The notes: generated by a model from the sequence alone, not told the origin. A DNA stretch of 64,000 nt from Thermocatellispora tengchongensis (GCF_014202315.1 NZ_JACHGN010000003.1:310001-374000); one strand, 5' to 3'; shown: positions 9,768 through 17,000, counted from the first letter of the stretch. Numbers and translations: made by a program.

Positions 9768-10553
9768 ATGGCCGTCCGAGACTCTGTGCGTGAGATCACT
9801 GAGATGACCGCCGAGGAGCTTCTGGCCGAGGCGGCCCGCCACGACGTGGACGACACCCGCAAGGAGCGCCTCCGGGAGCGCATCGTCGAGATGCACCGGC
9901 CGCTCGCCATGGAGATCGCCCGGCGGTACCGATACCGGGGGGAGCCGCTGGAGGACCTGCTCCAGGCGGCGTACGTCGGGCTGATGAAGGCGATCAACGG
10001 ATTCGACCCCGCGCTCGGCAACGCCTTCCGCGGCTACGCCGTCGTCACCATGACCGGCGAGGTCAAACGGCACTTCCGCGACCGAACCTGGGCGATCCGG
10101 GTGCCCCGCGTCTACCAGGAGCGCCGCTCGGAGCTCAACCGGCTCGTCGGCGACCTCAGCCAGGAGCTCGGCCGCTCGCCCACGGTCGCCGAGCTGGCGG
10201 TCAGGATGGGCATCAGCGAGGAGGACGTCCTGCTCACGCTGGACGCCTCGGCCGCCTACAGCACGCTCTCCCTCGACGCCCCCCTCGGCACCGACGACGA
10301 CGCCGCGGCCCTGGGCGACGTGATCCCGGAGGACGACGACGCGCTCGGCACCCTCGTGGACCGCGAGGCGGTCAAGCCGCTGATCGACGAGCTGCCCCCG
10401 CGCGAGAAGAACATCCTGCTGCTGCGCTTCTTCGGCAACATGACCCAGGCCGAGATCGCCGCGGAGTTCGACATCTCGCAGATGCATGTATCGCGCATCC
10501 TGAGGAAGGTACTGGACGGGCTGCGCGCGGAACTGGTGGGCGGCAGGACGTGA
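9768..10553 (+). CDS. SigB/SigF-type stress sigma factor
   Basis: A 261-residue sigma-70 family protein of the SigB/F/G group (no region 1.1). Region 2 is clear: EDLLQAAYVGLMKAINGFDP and the DNA-melting segment up to RVPRVYQERR. Region 3 follows (LGRSPTVAELAVRMGI), and region 4 has the HTH MTQAEIAAEFDISQMHVSRI. These factors drive stress or developmental promoters and are held inactive by RsbW-like kinases. The 3' neighbour encodes such a kinase, and the divergent gene encodes a STAS antagonist. ATG 9768 has GGAG 8 nt upstream. A GC-rich palindrome follows the stop. Confidence 0.93.
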   Translation: MAVRDSVREITEMTAEELLAEAARHDVDDTRKERLRERIVEMHRPLAMEIARRYRYRGEPLEDLLQAAYVGLMKAINGFDPALGNAFRGYAVVTMTGEVKRHFRDRTWAIRVPRVYQERRSELNRLVGDLSQELGRSPTVAELAVRMGISEEDVLLTLDASAAYSTLSLDAPLGTDDDAAALGDVIPEDDDALGTLVDREAVKPLIDELPPREKNILLLRFFGNMTQAEIAAEFDISQMHVSRILRKVLDGLRAELVGGRT

Positions 10554-10560
10554 GCCGGCC

Positions 10561-10576
10561 GGCCCCCGCGGGGGCC
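10561..10576 (+). terminator. short GC palindrome after the sigma factor gene
   Basis: GGCCCC-CGCG-GGGGCC starts 8 bp after the sigma factor stop. The 6-bp stem with a CGCG loop is short, so it may be only an attenuator; the anti-sigma gene downstream could have its own promoter in the 233-bp gap. Confidence 0.4.
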
Positions 10577-10786
10577 CGATGACGAGCGAAATGGCGGATG
10601 GCAGAGTAGTGTGCCCCAAACGGGGCACCGAGGAATCGGGGGCACGGGTGAATGGAACGGGCGGCGACGGAAAGGCGGGCACGGCAGGCGCGGCCGGAAG
10701 GCGCGGATTCACATGACACAGGCAGGGAAGTGGACGGCATCCTGACCGTCCACATGGCACATCCCCTGGCGGGAGGCGCATCCAGG

Positions 10787-11254
10787 GTGAACGAGGACAC
10801 GGTTCCTCCGGCACGCTTCGTGCCCGGCGCCGAGCCGCGGTTCGCGGTCGGCGCCGAGAGCACGTCCGGCGGAGGCGGGGTCCGCGAGTTCACCTTCCGC
10901 CTGGCCGACCTGCCCGCCGTACGCGACTTCGCCGCCTCCTGCGCGCGCAGGCTCGGCTACGACGAGGACTTCATCAACGACTTCCTGCTCGCCATCAACG
11001 AGGTCGCCACCAACGCGGTGACCCACGGCGCCGACAAGGGTGAGATCCGCATCTGGCCCGGCGGCGAGCGGCGCCTGTTCGTCGCCGTGCACGACAGCGG
11101 CCGGTGGGCGCCCAAGGGCACCCCGGGCAGCACCCCGCCCGCCCCCAACGCCACCAGCGGCATGGGCCTGTGGGTGGCCAGGAAGCTGGCCTCCTCCATC
11201 ACCTTCGCGACCGGCTCCACCGGAACCACGGTGACGATGGGATTCGAGGCATAG
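10787..11254 (+). CDS. RsbW-like anti-sigma serine kinase (HATPase_c)
   Basis: A GHKL-type ATP-binding protein, the likely partner kinase of the sigma factor just upstream. The N box reads AINEVATNAVTHG, the G1 region VHDSGRWAPKG, and the G2 region GMGLWVARKLA. It would bind the sigma factor, or phosphorylate the STAS protein at 9164-9541, depending on ATP and stress. The open frame reaches back to 10652. I prefer GTG 10787 (GGGAGG 10 nt upstream, 155 residues) because the earlier sequence is low complexity; ATG 10754 is another option. Start confidence is low, function confidence high. Confidence 0.85.
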   Translation: MNEDTVPPARFVPGAEPRFAVGAESTSGGGGVREFTFRLADLPAVRDFAASCARRLGYDEDFINDFLLAINEVATNAVTHGADKGEIRIWPGGERRLFVAVHDSGRWAPKGTPGSTPPAPNATSGMGLWVARKLASSITFATGSTGTTVTMGFEA

Positions 11255-11305
11255 CACACCCCACCACCATGTTTAGCCCCAGGCAGCACGGTTACTTGCG
11301 AGGTC

Positions 11306-11563
11306 GTGACTGCGCAAATGGGAACATGGATCGCACGGGGAGCATGCCGGGACCACGATCCTGAGATCTTCTTTCCGATCGGGCTGATCCCGGCCCCCGG
11401 ACAACTGGAGACCGCGCGCCGCATCTGCGGCGGCTGCCGCGTACGCGCCGAGTGCCTCGACTACGCCCTCACCACCGGCCAGGCGGCCGGCATCTGGGCG
11501 GGCACCACCGAGCCGGAGCGCCGCGCGATGCGAGGGGAGGCGCTGCATGAGGCACCCACCTGA
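11306..11563 (+). CDS. WhiB-like iron-sulfur transcription factor
   Basis: An 85-residue Wbl protein. The four cluster-binding cysteines are present (Cys14, Cys41, Cys44, Cys50, in RRICGGCRVRAECLDYAL), as is the GIWAG turn followed by basic residues. Wbl proteins bind a [4Fe-4S] cluster, contact the primary sigma factor and control redox, development or antibiotic genes. GTG 11306 is only 2 nt from a GAGG; ATG 11318 would give an 81-residue form with all cysteines kept. It follows the anti-sigma gene by 51 bp and overlaps a small acidic ORF at its end. Confidence 0.93.
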   Translation: MTAQMGTWIARGACRDHDPEIFFPIGLIPAPGQLETARRICGGCRVRAECLDYALTTGQAAGIWAGTTEPERRAMRGEALHEAPT

Positions 11564-11705
11564 GCCGCCCGAGGGCTCGTCGGCGGAGCCGGAGATCGAG
11601 CCGGACTTCGCGGAGGAGCACACGCCGTCCGCGACCGACCCGCCCAACGCGCGTCCCGACGACGACGAGCCGGACGAGCGCTGGGACGACCCGACGGGAG
11701 TCTGA
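11547..11705 (+). CDS. small acidic protein overlapping whiB and preceding ndh
   Basis: A 52-codon ORF (MRHPPEPPEG...DERWDDPTGV) rich in Pro, Glu and Asp, predicted to be unstructured. Its ATG has an ideal ribosome site (GGGGAGG, 6 nt spacing) lying inside the end of the WhiB gene; the two overlap by 17 bp in different frames. It ends 4 bp before the NADH dehydrogenase start. The ribosome site, the tight packing and the strongly acidic codon pattern support a real gene. No family is recognised. It may be a partner or regulator of one of its neighbours; that is speculation. Confidence 0.6.
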   Translation: MRHPPEPPEGSSAEPEIEPDFAEEHTPSATDPPNARPDDDEPDERWDDPTGV

Positions 11706-11709
11706 CCAC

Positions 11710-13071
11710 ATGACCCGCATCCTCATCGTCGGCGGCGGCTACGTCGGCATGAACGTCGCCCTCCGCCTGCAGCGCAGGCTCCGCCACCACGCTGAGATCA
11801 CCATCCTGGACGCCGACTCGTACATGACCTACCAGCCCTTCCTGCCGGAGGCGGCGGCGGGCAACCTGGAGCCCCGGCACCTGGTCGTGCCGCTGCGCCA
11901 GGTCCTGCACCGGTGCCGCATGCTCAACGGCTGGGTCGTCGGGGTGGACAGCGAACGGCGTACCGTGCGGTTCCGGCCGCACCAGGGGGAGGGCTACGAC
12001 CTCCCGTACGACCTGCTGGTGTACGCGCCGGGCTCGGTCTCGCGGCTGCTGCCCGTCCCCGGCCTCGCCGAGTGCGGCATCGGGTTCAAGACCGTGGAAG
12101 AGGCCATCCACCTGCGCAACCACGTGCTCGCCCAGCTCGACCTGGCCTCCTCCACCCGCGACGAGGCCATCCGCAGACGGGCGCTCACCTTCGTCTTCGT
12201 CGGCGCCGGGTTCGCCGGCGTCGAGGCGCTGGCCGAGCTGGAGGACATGGCCAAGGACGCGTGCAGGTACTTCCCGGCGGTGGACGCCGCCGACATGCGC
12301 TGGATCCTCGTCGAGGCCACCGGGCGCATCCTGCCCGAGGTCGGCCCGGAGATGGGCGCCTGGACCCTGGAGCAGCTACGCCGCCGCGGCATCGACGTCC
12401 GCCTCGACACCCGGGTGAGATCGGCCGAGAACGGCCGCGTCGTCCTCGACGACGGCGACGAGTTCGACACCGACACCCTGGTGTGGACCGCCGGGGTGCG
12501 CCCGCACCCCCTCGTCCGCGCCACCGACCTGCCCCGCGACGACAAGGACCGGGTGAAGGTCACCCCGCACCTTACCGTGGTGGGCAGGCCCGAGGTCTTC
12601 GCGGCCGGCGACTCCGCCGCCGTGCCCGACCTGACCCGGCCCGGGGAGCTGTGCGCCCCCAACGCCCAGCACGCCGTGCGCCAGGCCCGTACGATCGCCG
12701 ACAACATCGTGGCCCGCCTGCGGGGCCGCCCGCTGCGCGAGTACCGCCACGCCTACGCCGGCTCCGTCGCCAGCCTCGGCCTGCACAAGGGCGTCGCCCA
12801 GGTCTACGGCGTGAAGCTGCGCGGCCCGCTGGCCTGGCTCACCCACCGCAGCTACCACCTCACGCGCATCCCCACCGTCAACCGCAAGGTGCGCGTCCTG
12901 GTGGACTGGACGCTGGCGCTGTTCTTCCCGAGGGACATCGTCTCCCTCGGCGCGCTGGCCGAGCCCCGCAAGGAGTTCGAGTTCGCCGCCGGCGCGCCGG
13001 ACGGCGCGAAGACGGGCACGCAGGACGGCACCGAGACGACCGTCCCCCGCCCCGCCGGCGCCCGCTTCTGA
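11710..13071 (+). CDS. ndh: type II NADH dehydrogenase (NDH-2)
   Basis: A 453-residue FAD protein with two Rossmann motifs: RILIVGGGYVGMNVALRLQR at the N-terminus (FAD) and FVFVGAGFAGVEALAELEDM near residue 165 (NADH). Late landmarks are VFAAGDSAAVPD and ALGLH-type quinone-end residues around SLGLHKGVAQVYG. NDH-2 oxidises NADH and reduces membrane quinone without pumping protons. The C-terminal tail after about residue 425 is low complexity. It starts 4 bp after the small acidic ORF, which itself overlaps whiB, so the three are probably cotranscribed. That links a redox-sensing WhiB to electron-transport control. Confidence 0.9.
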   Translation: MTRILIVGGGYVGMNVALRLQRRLRHHAEITILDADSYMTYQPFLPEAAAGNLEPRHLVVPLRQVLHRCRMLNGWVVGVDSERRTVRFRPHQGEGYDLPYDLLVYAPGSVSRLLPVPGLAECGIGFKTVEEAIHLRNHVLAQLDLASSTRDEAIRRRALTFVFVGAGFAGVEALAELEDMAKDACRYFPAVDAADMRWILVEATGRILPEVGPEMGAWTLEQLRRRGIDVRLDTRVRSAENGRVVLDDGDEFDTDTLVWTAGVRPHPLVRATDLPRDDKDRVKVTPHLTVVGRPEVFAAGDSAAVPDLTRPGELCAPNAQHAVRQARTIADNIVARLRGRPLREYRHAYAGSVASLGLHKGVAQVYGVKLRGPLAWLTHRSYHLTRIPTVNRKVRVLVDWTLALFFPRDIVSLGALAEPRKEFEFAAGAPDGAKTGTQDGTETTVPRPAGARF

Positions 13072-13081
13072 GGCCGCTTCC

Positions 13082-13146
13082 GACGCTCCTGAGCGACGCT
13101 CGTGAGTGACGCTTCTGAGCGACGCTCCTGAGTGACGCTTCTGAGC
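13082..13146. repeat. five tandem 13-bp units
   Basis: Five direct copies of GACGCTYCTGAGY (with one CGTGAGT variant) run end to end, followed by a partial unit with ACG-TCTGAGC. They lie just after ndh between convergent genes. The units have no spacers, so this is a simple minisatellite. The rest of 13147-13257 is GC-rich and shows nothing recognisable. Confidence 0.75.
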
Positions 13147-13257
13147 ACGTCTGAGCACGCGACTCGGGCGGGTCCGCACCCGCGGCCCCGCCCGAGTCCC
13201 TCGATCCCCGTGATGCGCCGCACCGGCGGATTCCCGCGATGCGCCGCCACCGACGGG

Positions 13258-13455
13258 TCACCGCCGCGCGCGTCCGCGCCAGTCGCTCCGCCAGGTGCGG
13301 AAGCTCGCCGTGCCCACACCGGCCTGGTGCAGGGCCAGCAGCAGCAGGCCCAGCAGCAGGAACGTCGTGCCGGTGATCCCGGCGCCCAGACTGGCGCCGA
13401 GCAGGTCGAGCAGCAGCCCGAGTCCGAAGATGATCGCGGCGACGATTGCCAGCAT
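13258..13455 (-). CDS. small two-helix membrane protein
   Basis: A 65-residue protein made of two hydrophobic segments (about 1-22 and 26-47) and a short basic tail (FRTWRSDWRGRARR). The ribosome site is strong (GGAGGTG, 7 nt before ATG 13455). Its gene is 6 bp downstream of the low-complexity protein gene at 13462-14358 and transcribed with it. Similar short membrane proteins are common in actinomycetes; no function is assigned. The basic tail is probably cytoplasmic. Confidence 0.7.
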   Translation of the reverse strand: MLAIVAAIIFGLGLLLDLLGASLGAGITGTTFLLLGLLLLALHQAGVGTASFRTWRSDWRGRARR

Positions 13456-13461
13456 TTGGAT

Positions 13462-14358
13462 TCACCTCCTCCCGAACTGCGAGAACTCAAGCAGCCGCTC
13501 CAGGACCGACCGGTACTCGCGCAGCGTCAGCCTGAGCTGCTCGGTGTCCGCGCGGTCTCCGCCCTTCCAGCGGTCCTGAAGCCGCTGCGCGCGCTCGTTC
13601 AGGTTGGCGGTCAGCTCGCTCACCATCTCGTCCAGCAGCCCGTCCGCGCGCTCGACCGCGGCCCGCGGGTCGTCCACGAACGCCACCTGCACCTCGTGCC
13701 AGCGCCGCAGGATCTCCTCGGCGTCCCGGCCGAACAGGTTCCACGCCTCCGAGCCGGGCGCGTGCGCCCCGGCCCCCGTCGCGGTCCCGGGCGCGTCGGG
13801 CGCCGTCCCCGGCGTGTCGGCCGGGGCCTCGTGCACGGCCTCGTCGTGCACGGCGGCGGCCTCGCGCTCGCGCGCCTGCGCCTCGTCGGCGGTGTCCCCG
13901 GGGGCGGTGGTGTCGTCGGGGGCCGTGGTGTCCCTCCCGGTCGTGGGGTCCGCAGGGGCATGGCCGCCGGCGTCCTCGCCGAGCTCATGCCGCACCTCGC
14001 CCGGCGTGTCCTCGGGCAGGCTCACGTGTTCCTCGTCGCGCTTCGCGGCGTCCTCGGCCGCCTCCGGCCCGCCGTACACCGGGCCGGGCCCCGGCAGCGG
14101 CGCGACATGCTCGCCCGGCACCGCAGGCGTGTCCGTAGTGCCCTGAGTGTCGCGAGTGTCCCGGCTGTCCCGGGCGTGCGGCGCGTCCGGGGCGCCCGAG
14201 GCGTCCGAGGCGTCCTCACGCGGCCGGGGCACGACCAGCTCGTCCCGCTGCTCCTTGTCCTCGTCATGCCGGACGTCGTTCCGGACGTCGTGCCGGGGGT
14301 CGTCCCGCCCGCGCAGCAGGTCGACGTCCCTGCCGTCCTCGTCGTATCGCCGATCCAT
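13462..14358 (-). CDS. acidic low-complexity protein with C-terminal conserved helical domain
   Basis: A 298-residue protein of unknown function. Residues 1-205 are disordered and very rich in Asp, Glu, Pro, Ala and Thr, with RDTRDTQ and DTTAPDDTTAPGDTA repeats. Residues 210-298 form a helical domain with landmarks WHEVQVAFVDDPRAAVERAD and TEQLRLTLREYRSVLERLL. The same domain occurs in the protein encoded immediately upstream (14365-15093), so the two are paralogues with different N-termini. The start ATG is 7 bp after the upstream stop, with the ribosome site (GGTGAG) overlapping that stop. It is the middle gene of a three-gene unit with the small membrane protein. It could be a cytoplasmic partner of the membrane-anchored paralogue. 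Confidence 0.75.
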   Translation of the reverse strand: MDRRYDEDGRDVDLLRGRDDPRHDVRNDVRHDEDKEQRDELVVPRPREDASDASGAPDAPHARDSRDTRDTQGTTDTPAVPGEHVAPLPGPGPVYGGPEAAEDAAKRDEEHVSLPEDTPGEVRHELGEDAGGHAPADPTTGRDTTAPDDTTAPGDTADEAQAREREAAAVHDEAVHEAPADTPGTAPDAPGTATGAGAHAPGSEAWNLFGRDAEEILRRWHEVQVAFVDDPRAAVERADGLLDEMVSELTANLNERAQRLQDRWKGGDRADTEQLRLTLREYRSVLERLLEFSQFGRR

Positions 14359-14364
14359 GTGCGC

Positions 14365-15093
14365 TCACCGTCCTCGCGGGTCGCGGTCGGCCGGACGGCC
14401 GCCCGCGTACTGCTCGCGCCGTACGGAGCCGTCGGCCTCGACGTCGCCGCGCGCCTCCCGCACGGCGGGGGCCGTCCGGTCCTCGCGGTCCCCGGCCGGC
14501 CGCACGGGCGTGTCGTCGTTGACGCGCTGCGCCGGGACGGCGGCGTCCCGGGTGTCCGGGACCGCCAGCAGGTCCTCGAACAGCGCGCGGTAGTGCACCA
14601 TCGCCTGGCGCAGCTCCTCGGTGGACGCCTGCCGGCGCACCGCCCTGCCGCTGATCTCGTGGGCCCTGCGGTAGTGGTCCAGCGTGCGGCTGTGGTCCAC
14701 GGAGAGCACGGACAGCCGCTCCTCGAAGCCCTCCGTGGGGTAACCGCGCTGCGCCATGACCGCGGTCACGAGCTGATCGGCCTCGGTCACCGCGAAGCCG
14801 GGGGCGTCGACGAAGCGCTCCTGCACCGCCGTCCACTTCGCCGCGTACGCGTCGCGGCTCTCCTTGTCCAGCGGCTTGATGTCCAGCTCGGCGTAGCGCT
14901 GCTCGCGGGCGCGCAGCTCCTGCTCCGCCTCGCGGCGGCTCTCGCTCTCCCGCACCGCGCGTTCGTATTCGGGGCCGAAGCGTTCGCGAAGGCGATGGCG
15001 GCGTTGCTGCTGCAGTACGACGTAGCCCACTGCGCTCAGCGCCGCCACCGCGGCGATGACGACGGCCACCCAGATCAGGGTCTCGGTGGACAT
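14365..15093 (-). CDS. membrane-anchored paralogue of the adjacent helical-domain protein
   Basis: A 242-residue protein with one N-terminal transmembrane segment (about 4-25, ETLIWVAVVIAAVAALSAVG), a basic/charged coiled region (about 28-75) and a helical domain (about 85-185) with WTAVQERFVDAPGFAVTEAD and STEELRQAMVHYRALFEDLL. The tail is disordered. The domain matches residues 210-298 of the next gene product (WxxVQxxFVDxPxxAVxxAD ... TExLRxxxxxYRxxxExLL). GGAGG sits 6 nt before ATG 15093. It is the first gene of the unit. No function is known; the layout suggests a membrane-linked complex. Confidence 0.75.
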   Translation of the reverse strand: MSTETLIWVAVVIAAVAALSAVGYVVLQQQRRHRLRERFGPEYERAVRESESRREAEQELRAREQRYAELDIKPLDKESRDAYAAKWTAVQERFVDAPGFAVTEADQLVTAVMAQRGYPTEGFEERLSVLSVDHSRTLDHYRRAHEISGRAVRRQASTEELRQAMVHYRALFEDLLAVPDTRDAAVPAQRVNDDTPVRPAGDREDRTAPAVREARGDVEADGSVRREQYAGGRPADRDPRGR

Positions 15094-15245
15094 GTCCTGC
15101 CTCCGGTTCGATGTGTTGTTCCGGTGCCCGCGCACTGCCCTGGGCGGGGCTGTCGAAACCGGAGGAGGTCAGGTGCCGGTCAAGGGGGCGTAAGGGCTCG
15201 ATCCCGGGGTAGTGGCCGCCTGATCGAATGAGGAGGAGATCCGAG

Positions 15246-15665
15246 ATGGGATTTGGTGCCAGCCTGACGTTCATCGCGATAGGCGCGATCCTCGCCTTTG
15301 CCGTTAAGTGGGACGTGCCGGGGATCGACCTGCAACTGATCGGGTGGATCTTCATGGGCGTCGGCGTCGCCGGAGGCGTGATCACCCGCCTGTACACGCG
15401 CAGGCCCGGCGAGGACGAGACGATCGAGGTGATCGAGCCCGACGTCCTCTACACCGCCGACCCCGCCCCCGAGCACCACGCGCACGCCCACAGCACCGCC
15501 CCGCACGCCCACACCACGGCCCCGCACGTGCACGCGCACGGAACCGACCCCCGCCACGCCCGCGACGGCGACACCCGCGCCGTCCACCGTGTCTCCCACG
15601 TGGACGACCCCCACCGGGCGCCCGAGGACCCCACCCGCCCCCAGTTCCGCGACGGCCCGGTCTGA
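15246..15665 (+). CDS. DUF6458-type membrane protein with His-rich tail
   Basis: A 139-residue protein. The N-terminal 55 residues have the DUF6458 pattern (GFGASLTFIAIGAILAFAVK, then IDLQLIGWIFMGVGVAGGVI), two transmembrane segments. The remainder is a hydrophilic tail with about 15 His between residues 76 and 105 (HHAHAHSTAPHAHTTAPHVH). ATG 15246 has AGGAGGAG upstream; the frame extends three codons back but without a better ribosome site. The His-rich tail might bind metal ions or may just be low complexity. It is transcribed divergently from the helical-domain gene pair. Confidence 0.75.
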   Translation: MGFGASLTFIAIGAILAFAVKWDVPGIDLQLIGWIFMGVGVAGGVITRLYTRRPGEDETIEVIEPDVLYTADPAPEHHAHAHSTAPHAHTTAPHVHAHGTDPRHARDGDTRAVHRVSHVDDPHRAPEDPTRPQFRDGPV

Positions 15666-15667
15666 GA

Positions 15668-15812
15668 CCCTGCCCGAAGGCCCGAGGACCCGAAGGCCCG
15701 AAGGCCCCGCGAAGGCCCCCCGAAGGCCCGAAGGCCGACGGCCTGATGTGAGCGTCCGATCTGAAAGCCCGGCCCGAAGACCACCCGTGAAATCCCGGCC
15801 CGAAGGCCCGGC
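15668..15812. repeat. CCCGAAGGC-type short repeats
   Basis: About a dozen imperfect copies of CCCGAAGGCC, some broken by CCCGAGGAC, fill the gap between the DUF6458 gene and the convergent HTH gene. They can fold into alternative CCGAAGG hairpins but show no clean terminator. No coding sequence is supported here. Confidence 0.6.
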
Positions 15813-15830
15813 CTGCCGGAAGGAGGCCCC

Positions 15831-16271
15831 TCAGCCCTCTTCCTCGCCGTCCCCCATGGCCCGCAACGCGGCGGCGAGCACCCCGGCCACGTGCGACCGC
15901 CCGTCCTCCCCGGCCGGAACCTCCGTGAAGCCCGTCGCCGGGTCGTAGCCGACGTCCAGCCCGGCATCGACCAGCCGCCGCGCCCAGCGGACCGCCGTGT
16001 TCACCTTCTCGGGCGGCAGTTCCCGCCCCTGCGCCAGCGCCGACAGGTTGCGCAGGTTCGTGGCCGGCCCCGACTGCGCGTGCGCCCGCTCCAGCTTCCA
16101 CGGGATCGCCGCCCGATGGTCGAGCATCGCCTTGCTCAGCCCCGCGGCCCGCTTGGCCTGCAACACCCCCGACTCCGACACCCCGAAGTGCGCCGCCAAC
16201 TCCTTGACCGACCATCCCTCACCCACCAGCCGGGCCAGCTCCTCCCGCTCCACCCGCGCCTTACGCCCCAT
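15831..16271 (-). CDS. helix-turn-helix protein of unknown role
   Basis: A 146-residue protein. Residues 8-45 form an HTH like those of sigma-70 region 4 or resolvase C-termini: LARLVGEGWSVKELAAHFGV then SESGVLQAKRAAG. The rest (about 50-146) is mostly helical, with DHRAAIPWKLERAHAQSGPA, and ends in an acidic tail. Starting ATG 16271 has a purine run upstream. It is a single gene between the repeat tract and tRNA-Pro. It resembles small actinobacterial DNA-binding proteins found near mobile DNA, but no precise family or target can be named. Confidence 0.75.
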   Translation of the reverse strand: MGRKARVEREELARLVGEGWSVKELAAHFGVSESGVLQAKRAAGLSKAMLDHRAAIPWKLERAHAQSGPATNLRNLSALAQGRELPPEKVNTAVRWARRLVDAGLDVGYDPATGFTEVPAGEDGRSHVAGVLAAALRAMGDGEEEG

Positions 16272-16426
16272 CTCCGGCCCTTCCCCCCATGGACTCGCCG
16301 CTCCGGGAACCTCGTCCCGCCCATCCTCTCCCCGGCCGCGCGCGGAGGCAGATCGAGGGGTCCGTTGCTCGTGGTAGGGTTTCTATCGCGTGGCCGCCCC
16401 GAGAACAAACCGGGGCACACACGCGG

Positions 16427-16505
16427 CGGGGTGTGGCCCAGCTTGGTCTAAGGCGCCTGACTGGGGGTCAGGAGAGCGGAGGTTCAAATCCTCTCACCCC
16501 GACCA
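16427..16505 (+). tRNA. tRNA-Pro (anticodon GGG)
   Basis: The acceptor arms CGGGGTG (16427-16433) and CACCCCG (16495-16501) pair perfectly. The anticodon stem CCTGA/TCAGG encloses CTGGGGG, giving anticodon GGG. The T arm is GGAGG-TTCAAAT-CCTCT. Discriminator A and an encoded CCA complete the 3' end. A strong terminator follows at 16511. Confidence 0.95.
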
Positions 16506-16510
16506 TTTCA

Positions 16511-16544
16511 AAGCCCGGATCGCACGATGTGGCGATCCGGGCTT
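16511..16544 (+). terminator. terminator of tRNA-Pro
   Basis: AAGCCCGGATCGC (16511-16523) and GCGATCCGGGCTT (16532-16544) form a perfect 13-bp stem with an 8-nt loop, 5 bp after the tRNA CCA. It separates the intact tRNA from the degenerate copy at 16557. Confidence 0.8.
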
Positions 16545-16556
16545 CGCTGCTGTCCG

Positions 16557-16635
16557 CCCACTGTGGCGCCCATTGGTCCAGGGCGCCTGACTGGGGGTCA
16601 GGAGAGCGAAGGTTCAAATCCTCTCACTCCGACCA
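16557..16635 (+). pseudogene. degenerate second tRNA-Pro(GGG) copy
   Basis: Offset by exactly 130 bp from the intact tRNA, this copy keeps the anticodon arm (CCTGA-CTGGGGG-TCAGG), T loop and GACCA end. Its 5' acceptor strand CCCACTG cannot pair with CACTCCG (at least three mismatches), and the T stem has an A-C mismatch (GAAGG/CCTCT). It lies beyond the terminator with no visible promoter. It is most likely a non-functional duplicate or an attachment-site scar. Confidence 0.75.
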
Positions 16636-16670
16636 CTTCATTAGTGTCCGTCGGGTGAGGCCACTGGCCG

Positions 16671-17000
16671 GTGGGCGGCACCTGGACCGATGAACAACTC
16701 GTCGCGGCGATTGCCGCGGCTCGGTCCTGGCGCGGCGTCCTGCGCGCGATAGGGCGCGACGACAGCTCTGCGCGCGATAGGGCGCGACGACAGCTCCGCG
16801 GGCGTGGGGCGGGGCATGAAGCGCCGCGGAACCAGGGCTCGGCACCGGCCACTTCAGCGGGCGGCGGCTGGTCCGGCGCGCGGGTGCGGCAGGCCGTGCG
16901 GGGCGGCACGACGTGGGCGGAGGTGCTGGGCGAGCCCGGCGTCCGCCACGGCGCGGAGTTCCGGGCAACGCGTACGGCGGGTACGCGGCCCGGCTCGGGC
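16671..17000 (+). pseudogene. decayed HNH-endonuclease-type gene (N-terminal W-repeat remnant)
   Basis: Fragments of an actinobacterial HNH-associated N-terminal repeat can be read in three frames. GTG 16671 opens with TWTDEQLVAAIAAARSWRGV then LRAIG. A perfect 28-bp tandem duplication (16741-16768 and 16769-16796) shifts the frame; removing one copy restores SSAGVGRGMKRRGTR. The expected TSHFTGRR block appears as TGHFSGRR in another frame near 16852-16875. A second repeat, WSGARVRQAVRGGTTWAEVL, follows in the first frame. At least two frame breaks make it a pseudogene. No HNH nuclease core is visible; the frame then dissolves into GC repeats. Confidence 0.6.

Noticed and set aside
9592-9807. 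Short open frame upstream of the sigma factor gene.
   Set aside because: It lies in the divergent promoter gap and overlaps the sigma start with no ribosome site or recognisable protein.
13082-13160. Tandem 13-bp repeats considered as a CRISPR array.
   Set aside because: The units abut with no spacers, are too short, and no cas gene is near.
16557-16635. A second functional tRNA-Pro.
   Set aside because: Acceptor and T-stem mismatches and the terminator upstream argue against function. It is listed as a pseudogene.
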